A DNA stretch of 64,000 bases from Streptosporangium sp. NBC_01756 (GTDB lineage Bacteria; Actinomycetota; Actinomycetes; Streptosporangiales; Streptosporangiaceae). Position 1 is the first letter of the stretch, and each line of letters opens with the position of its first letter. The stretch lies in the NCBI RefSeq assembly GCF_035917975.1, contig NZ_CP109130.1, positions 1,364,001 through 1,428,000 of the forward strand, read 5' to 3'. Positions 53,305 through 61,813 of the stretch are shown piece after piece. A program made the translations under genes and the position numbers. The notes beneath the pieces were generated by a model, which saw nothing but the letters and a program-made list of their open reading frames with translations, had not been told where the DNA came from and searched no databases.

Positions 53305-55554
53305 ATGGGGGTAGACGCGAAGAGTGACACGACGTATACCGAGAGTCGCTTCAGGTCTGTGGTCCGCCACGATCTGCCCGCCTCTCTGGTGGTTTTCCTG
53401 ATAGCGGTTCCCCTCTCTCTGGGCATAGCGGTGGCTTCGGGAGCACCGCTCGCGGCCGGACTCATCGCGGCCGTGGTGGGGGGCGTGGTGGCGGGCTTCC
53501 TGGGCGGCTCGGCCGTCCAGGTGAGCGGCCCCGCCGCCGGGCTCTCCCTGGTGGTCGCCGATCTGGTCATAACGTACGGCTGGCGCGCCACCTGCATGAT
53601 CACTCTGCTGGCGGGTGCCCTGCAGCTCCTCCTGGGGCTGTTCCGGGTCGCCCGCGCGGCGCTGGCGGTCTCTCCCGCCGTGGTGCACGGCATGCTCGCC
53701 GGAGTCGGCGCGGTGATCGCACTCGCCCAGTTGCACGTCGTGCTGGGCGGCAGTCCGCAGCGCTCCGCCATCGAGAACCTGATCGAACTGCCCCAGCAGA
53801 TCATCCACAACCACAACCACGCGGTCTTCGTCGGCCTGCTCACCATCGCAGTCCTGGTCGGCTCGGCCCGGCTGCCACAGCGGCTGCGGATCGTCCCGGC
53901 GCCGCTGGCGGCCCTGCTGGTCGCCTCGGTGACCGCCGGGGTGTTCGGCTGGGACGTCACCCGGGTCGACCTCTCCGAGAGTTTGGGCGAGTGGGCCACC
54001 CCGATCTGGCCGCAGGGCGACTGGCACGCGATCGTCGGGGCGGTGCTGCTGGTCGCTTTGCTGGCCGGAGTGGAGTCGCTGCTCTGCTCGGTGGCCACCG
54101 ACAAACTGCACGACGGCAAGCGGGCCGACCTGGACAGGGAGCTCACCGCCCAGGGCGTGTCCAACATGGTGACCGGCGCGCTGGGCGGCCTGCCGGTCGC
54201 CGGGGTCATCGTGCGCAGTTCCGCCAACGCCCGGGCCGGAGCGCGCAGCCGCTGGTCGACGATCCTGCACGGCGGGTGGATTCTGATGCTCACGGTCTGC
54301 CTGGGGTGGACCATCAGGCTCATCCCCATGGAGGCGCTCGCCGCGCTGCTGGTCTTCATCGGCGTCCAGATGATCAACATGGGGCACCTGCGCAACCTGC
54401 GCGGCCACGGAGAGATACCGGTCTACGTCGTCACCATGGCCGGAGTCGTGCTGCTCGGCCTCGCCGAAGGCGTCCTGTTCGGCCTCGGACTCGCCGCGCT
54501 GTCCGCGCTGCGCCGCCTCACCTGGATCACCGTACGGGCCAGTCCCGAACCCGACGGCCGCTGGCACGTGCTGATCGGCGGCTCGCTGACCTTCCTCGGC
54601 GTGCCGAAGCTCACCTCGGAGTTGCAGGCCATCCCGGCCGGTGCCGGGGTCCAGCTGGACCTGAACATCGACTTCATGGACAACGCGGCCTTCGAGGCCG
54701 TCCATGCCTGGCGGCAGGAGCACGAGCGCGGCGGCGGCACAGTGGACATCGACGAGGTCCACGACGAGTGGTACGCCATGGCCGCCAGCGGCGCCCGGAT
54801 GTTCCCCGCCAAGACACCGCCGCGCGCGCCGGAGCGCTGGTGGCTGCCCTGGGCCCACCGGAGGCGGAGACAGCCCGTCCCCGAAGGTCCCCGGGCCCTG
54901 ATCCGGCAGGCGTCCGCGGCGGGCAGTCCCGCCGTACCGGACCTGCTCGCCGGAGCACGGGAGTTCCACCGCCGTACGGCGCCGCTGGTCCGTCCGTTCC
55001 TGCGGGCGATGGCCCGCGGGCAGGAGCCCTCGCACCTCTTCATCACCTGCGCGGACTCCCGGGTCGTGCCGAGCCTGATCACCGCCAGTGGTCCGGGTGA
55101 CCTGTTCACCGTCCGCAACATCGGCAATCTGGTGCCGCGCCGCGGTTCGGCGGCCCCGGACGACTCGGTGGCCGCGGCGATCGAGTACGCGACCGAGATG
55201 CTCAACATCCAGACCATCACGGTCTGCGGCCACTCCGGCTGCGGGGCCATGGCCGCCCTGCTGAGCGGCGGGGAGAAGGCGTCGTGCCTGCCTGCGCTCG
55301 ACCGCTGGCTGCGCCACGGCAACCACAGCCTGGCCAGGTTCATCGCGGGCGAGAGCGTCGGTGACGACGACGGCCCGTTGGACCGCCTCTGCAGGGTCAA
55401 CGTGATCCAGCAGCTGGAGAACCTGCGGACCTACCCCGAGGTGGACCGTCTCGTCCGCGCCGGACGGCTGCAGCTGGTGGGCCTCTACTTCGACATCGGC
55501 ACGGCCCGGGTCCATGTCCTGGAGAAACCGCCGGTCACCGCCAGCCCGCTCTGA
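53305..55554 (+). CDS. SulP anion transporter fused to a beta-carbonic anhydrase
   Basis: 749 aa. Residues 20-400 are the SulP membrane domain with about eleven helices (LPASLVVFLIAVPLSLGIA, LAGVGAVIALAQLHVVLGG). Residues 410-490 form a STAS-like domain. From about 540 there is a beta-carbonic anhydrase: Cys582, Asp584 and Arg586 (ITCADSRVV), then His643 and Cys646 (GHSGCGAM), a complete zinc site. The fusion type is known (mycobacterial Rv3273) and suggests bicarbonate uptake coupled to CO2 interconversion. ATG at 53305 follows a G-rich sequence. Confidence 0.92.
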   Translation: MGVDAKSDTTYTESRFRSVVRHDLPASLVVFLIAVPLSLGIAVASGAPLAAGLIAAVVGGVVAGFLGGSAVQVSGPAAGLSLVVADLVITYGWRATCMITLLAGALQLLLGLFRVARAALAVSPAVVHGMLAGVGAVIALAQLHVVLGGSPQRSAIENLIELPQQIIHNHNHAVFVGLLTIAVLVGSARLPQRLRIVPAPLAALLVASVTAGVFGWDVTRVDLSESLGEWATPIWPQGDWHAIVGAVLLVALLAGVESLLCSVATDKLHDGKRADLDRELTAQGVSNMVTGALGGLPVAGVIVRSSANARAGARSRWSTILHGGWILMLTVCLGWTIRLIPMEALAALLVFIGVQMINMGHLRNLRGHGEIPVYVVTMAGVVLLGLAEGVLFGLGLAALSALRRLTWITVRASPEPDGRWHVLIGGSLTFLGVPKLTSELQAIPAGAGVQLDLNIDFMDNAAFEAVHAWRQEHERGGGTVDIDEVHDEWYAMAASGARMFPAKTPPRAPERWWLPWAHRRRRQPVPEGPRALIRQASAAGSPAVPDLLAGAREFHRRTAPLVRPFLRAMARGQEPSHLFITCADSRVVPSLITASGPGDLFTVRNIGNLVPRRGSAAPDDSVAAAIEYATEMLNIQTITVCGHSGCGAMAALLSGGEKASCLPALDRWLRHGNHSLARFIAGESVGDDDGPLDRLCRVNVIQQLENLRTYPEVDRLVRAGRLQLVGLYFDIGTARVHVLEKPPVTASPL

Positions 55555-55617
55555 GCGGACGGCTCGTGCCAAGGGCGGAGGTCCGGTGCGGGCGCGCCAC
55601 CGGCTCCCGCCGGCCCG

Positions 55618-56310
55618 TCACGGCCGGTCGTCGAGGAGTCCCGCGTCGTGGACCAGCAGGGCGATCTGGACCCGGTTGTTGAGGTCGAGCTTGGCCAGGA
55701 TGCCGGAGACGTGGGTCTTGACCGTGGGGACACTGAGGTAGAGCGTGGCGGCGATGTCGGCGTTGGACCTGGCCTGACCGACCGCGAGGGCGACCGCGCG
55801 TTCGCGGTCGTTCAGCAGGGCCAGGCGGTCCCTGGCGTGGGCACGGCGCCGGTCGTGGTCCGTGCCGGCGACCCGGGCGATGAGGCGCCGGGTCACCGCC
55901 GGGGAAAGGACCGGATGCCCCCGGGCCACCCGGCGTACCGCGGTCACGATCTCCTCGGGTGGGGTGTCCTTGAGGAGGAACCCGGCGGCTCCGGCGCGCA
56001 GGGCGCGCAGCACGTGTTCGTCGGCGTCGAAGGTCGTCAGGACGACGACCTCCGGCGCGTGACCGCGGGCGCGCAGGGTCTCGGTGGCGGTCAACCCGTC
56101 CATCGCGGGCATCCTGATGTCCATCAGGACCACGTCGGGGGCGTACCGGTCGACCAGGGACAGCGCCTCGGTGCCGTCACCCGCCTCGGCGACCACGCGG
56201 ATGTCGGGGGCGCCGCCCAGCATCATCGCCAGGCCGGCGCGGACCAGCGGGTCGTCGTCGACGATGAGCACGCCGACCGTCCAGGGCTCGGATGCGGTCA
56301 TGGCGGCCAT
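55618..56310 (-). CDS. NarL-type (LuxR) response regulator
   Basis: 230 aa. Receiver domain starting VLIVDDDPLVRAGL with phospho-acceptor Asp64 (VVLMDIRMPAMDG), LTTF and LLKD for the switch Thr and Lys. C-terminal HTH_LuxR: LNDRERAVALAVGQARSNADIA and LYLSVPTVKTHVSGILAKL, with the recognition helix intact. It overlaps the kinase gene by 13 bases; an alternative ATG at 56301 reduces the overlap to ATGA. Partner kinase is frameshifted near its 5' end, so signal input may be lost while the regulator remains intact. Confidence 0.92.
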   Translation of the reverse strand: MAAMTASEPWTVGVLIVDDDPLVRAGLAMMLGGAPDIRVVAEAGDGTEALSLVDRYAPDVVLMDIRMPAMDGLTATETLRARGHAPEVVVLTTFDADEHVLRALRAGAAGFLLKDTPPEEIVTAVRRVARGHPVLSPAVTRRLIARVAGTDHDRRRAHARDRLALLNDRERAVALAVGQARSNADIAATLYLSVPTVKTHVSGILAKLDLNNRVQIALLVHDAGLLDDRP

Positions 56311-57451
56311 GGTAACCAGGCCGCCAGCCGCCAGCCGCCTTCCGCGGTGGGCCCGTACTCCAGGCGCCCGTCGGCGAGGGCGACGCGTTCGGCCAGACCC
56401 ACCAGCCCCTGACCGGGCCGTCCGCCGGGCAGGGGTGCGGCGGCGGACGCGGCGCTGACCACCTCGGCGGTCAGCCCCCGGCCCGGCGCCCCTGTCAGGC
56501 TCACGCGCACCTCGGCTCCGGGGGCGTGCTTGCGGGCGTTGGTCAGGGCTTCCTGCACGGTCCGGTAGGCGGTGCGGCCCACCCGGCCGGGGACGGCACC
56601 GTGGACCTCCTCGCGCAGGTCCACCCGCATGCCGGCCTGGCCCGACTCGGCGACGAGCTGCTGGAGGTCGGCCAGAGTGGGCTGGGGCAGCTCGCCGACC
56701 GGGGCGCGGAGCACTCCGACGACCTCACGCAGGTCCTGGAGTGCCTGATGGGCGCTCTCCCGGATCACCTTGGCCGCGCGGGCGACGTCCTCCGCGGAGG
56801 CGCCGGGGTGATACTCCAGCGCACCGGCGTGCACGCTCAGCAACGACAGCCGGTGGCCGAGCACGTCGTGGATCTCCCGGGCGATCGCCTCGCGGGCCTG
56901 ATGCTGGGCCTGCTCGACGCGGAGGAGTGCCTCGGTCTCGGCGCGGGCCGCGCGGTCACGCAACGAGAGCACGAGCTCGCGCCGGTGGTGGACGAACAGG
57001 CCCCAGCCGACCGCGGCACCCTGGAGGGCGACACCGAGCGACAGCAGCAGCAGGGGGGACGCATCCGGATCGGGCCGCAGTACGACGTAGACGAGGGCCG
57101 TGAGCAGGCTCAACTCGAAGACGGCCATCGTGGTACGCGGGCGCCGGTGCACCGCGACCGTGAACAGCGCCGCCAGCATCGCACCGGCGACCAGTTCGGA
57201 GAACGCCGACAGGACGACCAGCGCCACGGCGAGCTCGGCCGGCCGGCGGCGGCGCAGCCACAGAGCGGCGCAGCCCAGCACGCCGGTGAGCTGGTCGAGG
57301 TTGAACAGCCACTGCGGCGGCAGAGAGTCGCCTGCATGCGCTCGACGGATGTCAGGAGCCCGAAGGCGACCGCGAACAGGAACAGGGCGATGTCCACGGC
57401 CCAGTCGCGGGGGCTCCGCCGGGGCGCGGAGGCGGTCACAGAACCATTCAT
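56298..57451 (-). pseudogene. NarX-type sensor histidine kinase with a frameshift near its N terminus
   Basis: Two frames together make one kinase. From ATG 57451 (GAGAGG just upstream), frame B reads MNGSVTASAPRRSPRDWAVD, a first helix (IALFLFAVAFGLL) and TSVERMQ. Near 57325-57345 the frame must change to continue DSLPPQWLFNLDQLTGVLGC and the rest: five more helices, HisKA_3 with EIHDVLGHRLSLL (phospho-His), and a HATPase with GLVGLAERVALADG. In the frame that continues, no start precedes the helices. One indel accounts for it. Either a recent pseudogene or a sequencing error. Confidence 0.8.
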
Positions 57452-57629
57452 CCTCTCCGGAGCGTACGACGTCAGGAGAGGTGCCGGCCATCGCGCGCAG
57501 CCGCCGATACCAAAGTCTCGGCAGCCGGTACTTCCGTCGGCCATGACGGCCGGGAGCGGCGACCTCGGTCGAGGGCGGAGATCCCGATGACCGATCCCCG
57601 GCCACGGCGCCGGCCTCTAGCGTCGAACC

Positions 57630-57860
57630 ATGGGTAAAGCCATCCAGTCGCTGGGATTCATCATGGTCCTCCAAGGCGTCAGCGGGACCATCGACCATCT
57701 GGCCGTCCAGCCCTTCTTCGGCTTGTTCCTCAACTTCTTCAACCGCGTGATCGTCAGCCGCGTGGACTTCCTGGCTGACCACGCGCTCTACGCGAACCTG
57801 AGTCTGGCGGCCCTGGGGGTCGTCGTGATGGTCGCCGCCGACCGGAGCCGGTCGTCGTGA
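57630..57860 (+). CDS. Small membrane protein (76 aa)
   Basis: ATG 57630 to TGA 57860. Two hydrophobic stretches (SLGFIMVLQGVSGTIDHLAV with FFGLFLNFFN, and LSLAALGVVVMVAADRS) and a basic C terminus. It is divergent from the kinase gene and followed by a STAS gene. No family recognised. The consistent membrane topology and absence of competing frames support it. Confidence 0.6.
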   Translation: MGKAIQSLGFIMVLQGVSGTIDHLAVQPFFGLFLNFFNRVIVSRVDFLADHALYANLSLAALGVVVMVAADRSRSS

Positions 57861-57972
57861 CATCCGGCTCGGTGCGGTCGCCCCGGCACACGGATCGATC
57901 TTCCTCTGCCCGGGGACGGTTGGCCTGCTCCCGCCCGGGGAAACGGTGGGTACAAAGAGAAGAGGCTCCGCC

Positions 57973-58329
57973 ATGACCGATGCTCTGCGCCTGCCGGTGC
58001 GGTCCCAGGACACGACGCTGATCCTGCGGCCCGAGGGGGAGCTCGACGTGAACACCGCGGCGCAGTTGCAGGCCTGGCTGGACGACTACCTCCACCGCGG
58101 CCCTCATGCGACGACCCTGGTCGATCTGTCCGGCCTGACCTTCATCGACTCTCCCGGGCTGGCGGCGCTGCTGGCCATGCGCCGGAGACTGACCGGTGGC
58201 GACGCGGCCATCGCCTACGCCGACCCGACCCCGCAGCCCGCGCGGCTGCTGCGTCTCACGGGTCTGGCGGTCAGCCTGCCGGTCTTCGACACGCTGGACG
58301 AGGCCCTGCAGTCGCTGGGCGCGGGATGA
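57973..58329 (+). CDS. STAS-domain anti-sigma factor antagonist (1)
   Basis: 118 aa from ATG 57973, GAAGAGG 8-14 bases upstream. Segment LILRPEGELDVNTAAQLQAWL is the first STAS strand-helix, and VDLSGLTFIDSPGLAALLAM carries the phosphorylatable Ser in the DS motif. It should bind a HATPase anti-sigma factor and release a sigma factor when unphosphorylated. GGGTAC lies 20 bases upstream of the start, a possible stress-sigma -10 element. Confidence 0.88.
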   Translation: MTDALRLPVRSQDTTLILRPEGELDVNTAAQLQAWLDDYLHRGPHATTLVDLSGLTFIDSPGLAALLAMRRRLTGGDAAIAYADPTPQPARLLRLTGLAVSLPVFDTLDEALQSLGAG

Positions 58330-58365
58330 CGGTGGGGCCCGGCGATCCGTCCGGCCGGCGCCGCG

Positions 58366-58737
58366 TCAGGAGCGGGGTCGCAGGAAGGCGACGGCCTCGG
58401 CGACGGTGGGCTGCACGGCGAAGGCCTGGACGAGTCCGGTCACCCGGAAGATCCTGCTGAGCCGGGAGTTGAGGCCGGTCAGGACGACGCTGCCGCCGCG
58501 CTCCTGCAGAAGCGTGCGGATCGCGAGGAAAATCCTGATTCCGGTGGAGTCACAGAAGTCCAGCGCGGTCAGGTCCAGCACCAGGTCGCGCTGGTCCGGC
58601 GCGAGAACGGTGCGGATGTCGTCGCGCAGCCGCTCGGCGTTGGTGAAGTCGAGGTCCCCGGACAGGGCGACCACGGGCACCGAGGCCACAGACTGCTGCG
58701 CGCCGTCTTCAAGGGTGAATCGGACGGCGGTGGTCAC
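58366..58737 (-). CDS. STAS-domain anti-sigma factor antagonist (2)
   Basis: 123 aa from GTG 58737, GGAGGG eight bases upstream. LSGDLDFTNAERLRDDIRTVL and LDLTALDFCDSTGIRIFLAIR (phospho-site Ser in DSTG) mark the domain. It is convergent with the first STAS gene: 36 bases between stops. Regulated in the same way, by kinases and PP2C phosphatases. Confidence 0.88.
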   Translation of the reverse strand: MTTAVRFTLEDGAQQSVASVPVVALSGDLDFTNAERLRDDIRTVLAPDQRDLVLDLTALDFCDSTGIRIFLAIRTLLQERGGSVVLTGLNSRLSRIFRVTGLVQAFAVQPTVAEAVAFLRPRS

Positions 58738-59171
58738 CGGGAGATCCCTCCAATCGGAGCGGGCGTGGCGTCGATGTCGTGAAGCCGCCGCAGGCGGCCA
58801 TGGCGGCCTGTGGGGCGTCCACACCGTTCACCCGCTTGCTCGTGCCCTTCGCGGAACGCTCAGCGGATCGCCCGGCAGGTGGATGATCACTGCGTGGACG
58901 GCCACGCACATCTTACCGGCCACCCGGAACGCCTGCTCAGCCGTTACTCCGGCGGTTTCCGGCCTGCCGGGCGTCACCGAGGCCGGCGGCGTGTCCGACG
59001 CCGTGTCCGGCGGCCTGCACCGCGCGGCGACCGGCCCGATGTCCCATCGGCGGCTCATCGGCGATGAGGCCGGTGCGAGCACCACGGGCTCACCTCGGGT
59101 ACGAGAAGATCTCCGGCACTGATAAGAAGGGTAAGGCCTGCTCTGAAACCCGCAGGCGTGAGGAGACTGTC
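58738..59171. other. 434-bp gap between divergent STAS genes 2 and 3
   Basis: No plausible gene is visible. Promoters for the two flanking genes should be here. A GGGTAC hexamer is present at 59097-59102, in front of STAS gene 3. Confidence 0.5.
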
Positions 59172-59612
59172 ATGTTGTTCGAGGCCGGCCGTGGCCCGGC
59201 GTTCACCCTCTCGTGCGACGTGCGCGAGAACGCCACCGTCATCCGTGTCGGCGGCGAACTCGGTTTCACCTCCGCCCCACTTCTCCGGGAGCGGCTGGAC
59301 CGCTTCCGGGGGCCCGGCACGACCTTCGTCATCGTGGACCTGACCGATGTCACCTTCTGCGATTCGGTCGGGCTGAGCGAGCTGGTCTCCGCCCTGCAGC
59401 GCAGCGAGGCCGCAGGCACCCGGTTCGTGCTCAGCGGCGTCCACGGCTACCTGGCGCGCGTGCTGACCATCACCGGTCTCCGCAAGACCTTCGAGATCCA
59501 CCCCAGCGCCGAGGACGCGCTGCGCCACGCGCCCGCGGCCCGGTCCGACGGCGGACGTTCCGGCTCGCCGGACCCGGACGGCACCCCGCCTCCGGCCGCC
59601 CCCACGCCATGA
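59172..59612 (+). CDS. STAS-domain anti-sigma factor antagonist (3)
   Basis: 146 aa from ATG 59172 with AGGAGA eight bases upstream. Core STAS motifs VIRVGGELGFTSAPLLRERL and VDLTDVTFCDSVGLSELVSAL (phospho-site Ser in DSVG); a disordered Ser/Gly/Pro-rich tail follows residue 118. The three STAS proteins are similar in the core but not close copies, so they are paralogues rather than recent duplicates. Confidence 0.88.
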   Translation: MLFEAGRGPAFTLSCDVRENATVIRVGGELGFTSAPLLRERLDRFRGPGTTFVIVDLTDVTFCDSVGLSELVSALQRSEAAGTRFVLSGVHGYLARVLTITGLRKTFEIHPSAEDALRHAPAARSDGGRSGSPDPDGTPPPAAPTP

Positions 59613-59767
59613 CCGGCTTCCGCCGGGCTCCGAAAGACGCCGGGCGGCCGGACCCTGAGGAGCGGAGCAGGCCGCACCGGTCAGAGCGAGGGCGACGCAC
59701 AGCGTGGCTGCGCCGCCCATCACGGCTACGAGTCCACCGGTCGGTTATGACCTATCCGTAATATGTG

Positions 59768-59784
59768 TTATCAGCATCCGATAA
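59768..59784. promoter_or_regulatory. TTATC-N7-GATAA inverted repeat in an AT-rich leader
   Basis: TTATC (59768-59772) and GATAA (59780-59784) lie 38 bases before the start of the SapA-like gene, within an AT-rich stretch (about 59750-59822) that stands out from the surrounding GC-rich DNA. Confidence 0.4.
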
Positions 59785-59822
59785 GGTAAAAAAGAAGTCA
59801 AAAATACCAAAAGGATGCAAAA

Positions 59823-60218
59823 ATGCAGCTTGGTTTCACCCGTAAGCTGGCCGGTCTCGCCAGCGCCCTGGCACTCGGCGCGGGTCTCATGGTCAGCACC
59901 GCGGCTCCGGCCTCGGCAGCCGGATGCTCCGGCACCCACCTGGACAACTGGCCGATCACCGGCGGTTACATCTCGGTCTGGTACAACTCCTCCACCGGGA
60001 AGAACTGCGCGATGACCTACACGAACAAGCCCGGCAAGAAGCAGTACATCCGGGTGGACATCTCCACGATGACCGGCAAGCCTGTCACCGACGCCGGCAA
60101 CTACACGACCTACGCCGGCCCGGTGAGCGTCTACGCCAAGGGCCAGTGCATCGAAATCTCGGGACAGGTCACCGCGGGCGGCCCTCGCGAGAGCTTCGCC
60201 CCCCTCTACTGCGGCTGA
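59823..60218 (+). CDS. Secreted SapA-like (spore-associated) protein
   Basis: 131 aa. A Sec signal peptide with basic start (MQLGFTRKLAGLASALALGA) and cleavage near ASAAG. The mature part has four cysteines (CSG, KNCAM, GQCIE, LYCG), likely two disulfides, and the segments WYNSSTGKNC and TYAGPVSVYAKGQC that resemble spore-associated protein A of Streptomyces. RBS AAAAGGATGC immediately before the ATG. It is probably secreted to the surface of hyphae or spores. Function unknown. Confidence 0.82.
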   Translation: MQLGFTRKLAGLASALALGAGLMVSTAAPASAAGCSGTHLDNWPITGGYISVWYNSSTGKNCAMTYTNKPGKKQYIRVDISTMTGKPVTDAGNYTTYAGPVSVYAKGQCIEISGQVTAGGPRESFAPLYCG

Positions 60219-60309
60219 CCTTCCGGCCCCGTCCGCCATCCGCGGCCCTGTCCACGAGCGCCCATCGCCCGTGCGGGGCCGCGAATGTGCCGCCGGGCAG
60301 GGGGTCCGC

Positions 60310-60741
60310 TCATCGCAATCCCCACTCCGCGCAGACGAACCAGACGGTCTTGCCTCCCGGCGCGGGCTCGACGCCCCACCGGTCGGCATAGGCCGCGACG
60401 ATCGCCAGCCCGCGGCCGTGCTCCTCGTCCGGACCGGCCGGGAACGGGCTCGGCCACACGATGCTGTGGTCGGTGACCTCTCCCCGGACGGTCCGCCCGT
60501 GCCGGTGCAGGGAGAAGACGATCGGCGTTCTCCCGTGCACGATCGCGTTGCTCACCAGTTCGGACACGACCATGGTCACGTCCTCCGCCACGGCGGACAT
60601 GCCCCAGGCGGCGAGGGCGTCACCCGCGAGCCGGCGCGCCTTGCCGACCACCTCGGAATCGGCGGGCAGCTCCCAGCACGCCTCTTCGGTGTTCTCGTCG
60701 GCGCTTATGAGAGATGGGGGGGCGGGGTTGGGGTTCTTCAT
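60310..60741 (-). CDS. ATP-binding anti-sigma-type protein (RsbW/HATPase_c fold)
   Basis: 143 aa. VSELVSNAIVHGRTPI is the N-box and GRGLAIVAAYADRWGV the G-box of the GHKL ATPase fold in its short RsbW form. Such proteins phosphorylate STAS antagonists and inhibit sigma factors of the SigB/SigF type. With the three STAS genes it makes a partner-switching cluster without a sigma factor gene in view. A Trp/Cys-rich final segment (TVWFVCAEWGL) resembles many actinobacterial paralogues. Confidence 0.88.
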   Translation of the reverse strand: MKNPNPAPPSLISADENTEEACWELPADSEVVGKARRLAGDALAAWGMSAVAEDVTMVVSELVSNAIVHGRTPIVFSLHRHGRTVRGEVTDHSIVWPSPFPAGPDEEHGRGLAIVAAYADRWGVEPAPGGKTVWFVCAEWGLR

Positions 60742-61250
60742 AGGTCAGGGGACTCCGAGTTCCTGATCTACTCCTCGGGCGGTGGTTGCGTCACCACACC
60801 CGAGGACGCCGACACTCGTACCGTCATTGCCGCTTGCCCACCTACTTGTCGAGCAGGTATGAGCATGTCAATCGGCGATATATGCGGTAAATGCGATGAC
60901 TTGCTGCTCGCTCCGACCGCCCATTCACCGGATGAGCCCGTCCGAACTTTTCCGTCACCCATCGTGTCCACCTTTAGTGCCATATCGCACACTCTCCGTA
61001 GCAATAACGGCTAGCCTCATGATGACCTTGAACACCCCTCAATGGCAATACTCAAAATTGGCAATACCTATAAACAAGTTATGTACGGGTGGCCATGGCC
61101 GCAAAAAAAGAGAAGGCGACACATGGCATATAGCCTCATGGTCGGGTGGAGGCGGCCGTCCAACGCTCCCGTCGGTTCCGCACGAGTTTCCCCATCGCAG
61201 ATCCGGGCGATCTCCGATACCGGTTTCGGTCACCTGAGAAAACAGCTCGA
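60742..61250. other. 509-bp stretch without a gene; AT-richer than its surroundings
   Basis: No convincing frame on either strand. Around 61010-61120 the DNA is distinctly AT-rich and contains two TGGCAATAC repeats (61042 and 61058, 16 bases apart) followed by a run of A. This looks like a control region or decayed DNA. Confidence 0.45.
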
Positions 61251-61598
61251 TCACACCGCTGAACGTGGAGCCGGGGCAGTATGCGCCGTGCCGTTCACTT
61301 CCGGAAGCACGCAGGCATCTGCCGGATCGGTGAAGATCATACGCATTCCTTTGGTGGTGTCCATGTATTCGCGCACCCGGTAGATCAGGCCATCCCGCAG
61401 CTCGAAGACGAAGCAGTAATCGTTGGTGTACTGGTTGCCGTTGGCCAAGGTGGCGGTCATCGTCTCTTCGACGACCACGGTGTCACCATCGACGTAAAAG
61501 CCTCGGAAATCGACCGAGACCCCCTCGGTGAACAGCCGGGGGAAGTCTCGGGTGAGGAAGTGGACGATCGCCTCCCGGCCGATCATGTGGTTGGTCAC
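61251..61598 (-). CDS. SnoaL-like/NTF2-fold protein, possibly 5'-truncated
   Basis: 115 aa from the GTG at 61598. HMIGREAIVHFLTRDFPRLF, then VSVDFRGFYVDGDTVVVEETMTA (cited by region) and NDYCFVFELRDGLIYRVREYMD match the second half of SnoaL-like proteins. The first alpha-helices of the usual about 130-140-aa fold are missing: the frame closes with a TGA near 61645. A neighbouring frame upstream (61701 to about 61620) could supply them if one base were lost. Function unknown; usually a small-molecule isomerase or hydratase. Confidence 0.7.
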   Translation of the reverse strand: MTNHMIGREAIVHFLTRDFPRLFTEGVSVDFRGFYVDGDTVVVEETMTATLANGNQYTNDYCFVFELRDGLIYRVREYMDTTKGMRMIFTDPADACVLPEVNGTAHTAPAPRSAV

Positions 61599-61813
61599 GC
61601 CGAGCGCGACGGCGGTCCCGTTGCCCGCCGGGTGTCTCGTTCAGTGCGAGCTGGAGCTGCCGCCAGGTGCGGCCCGAGGCCGCCCCGAACAAGAACGACA
61701 CCGAGTGCGACCCGTCAGCGATCTCGGCGGGCGTTGAGCCGGGCGACCTGGCGCGTCAGGCTGAATGGCCGCCCCAGGAGACGTTTCCCGGGGCGGCCGC
61801 CCTTCATCAGGGG

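Noticed and set aside
60768..61004. 78-codon minus-strand frame in the gap after the anti-sigma-type gene, considered as a DUF397-type protein
   Set aside because: It lacks the conserved WRKSS and VRDSK segments of DUF397 and has no ribosome-binding site.
61042..61066. Two TGGCAATAC repeats as replication iterons
   Set aside because: Only two copies, no replication gene nearby; more likely chance or a local binding site.
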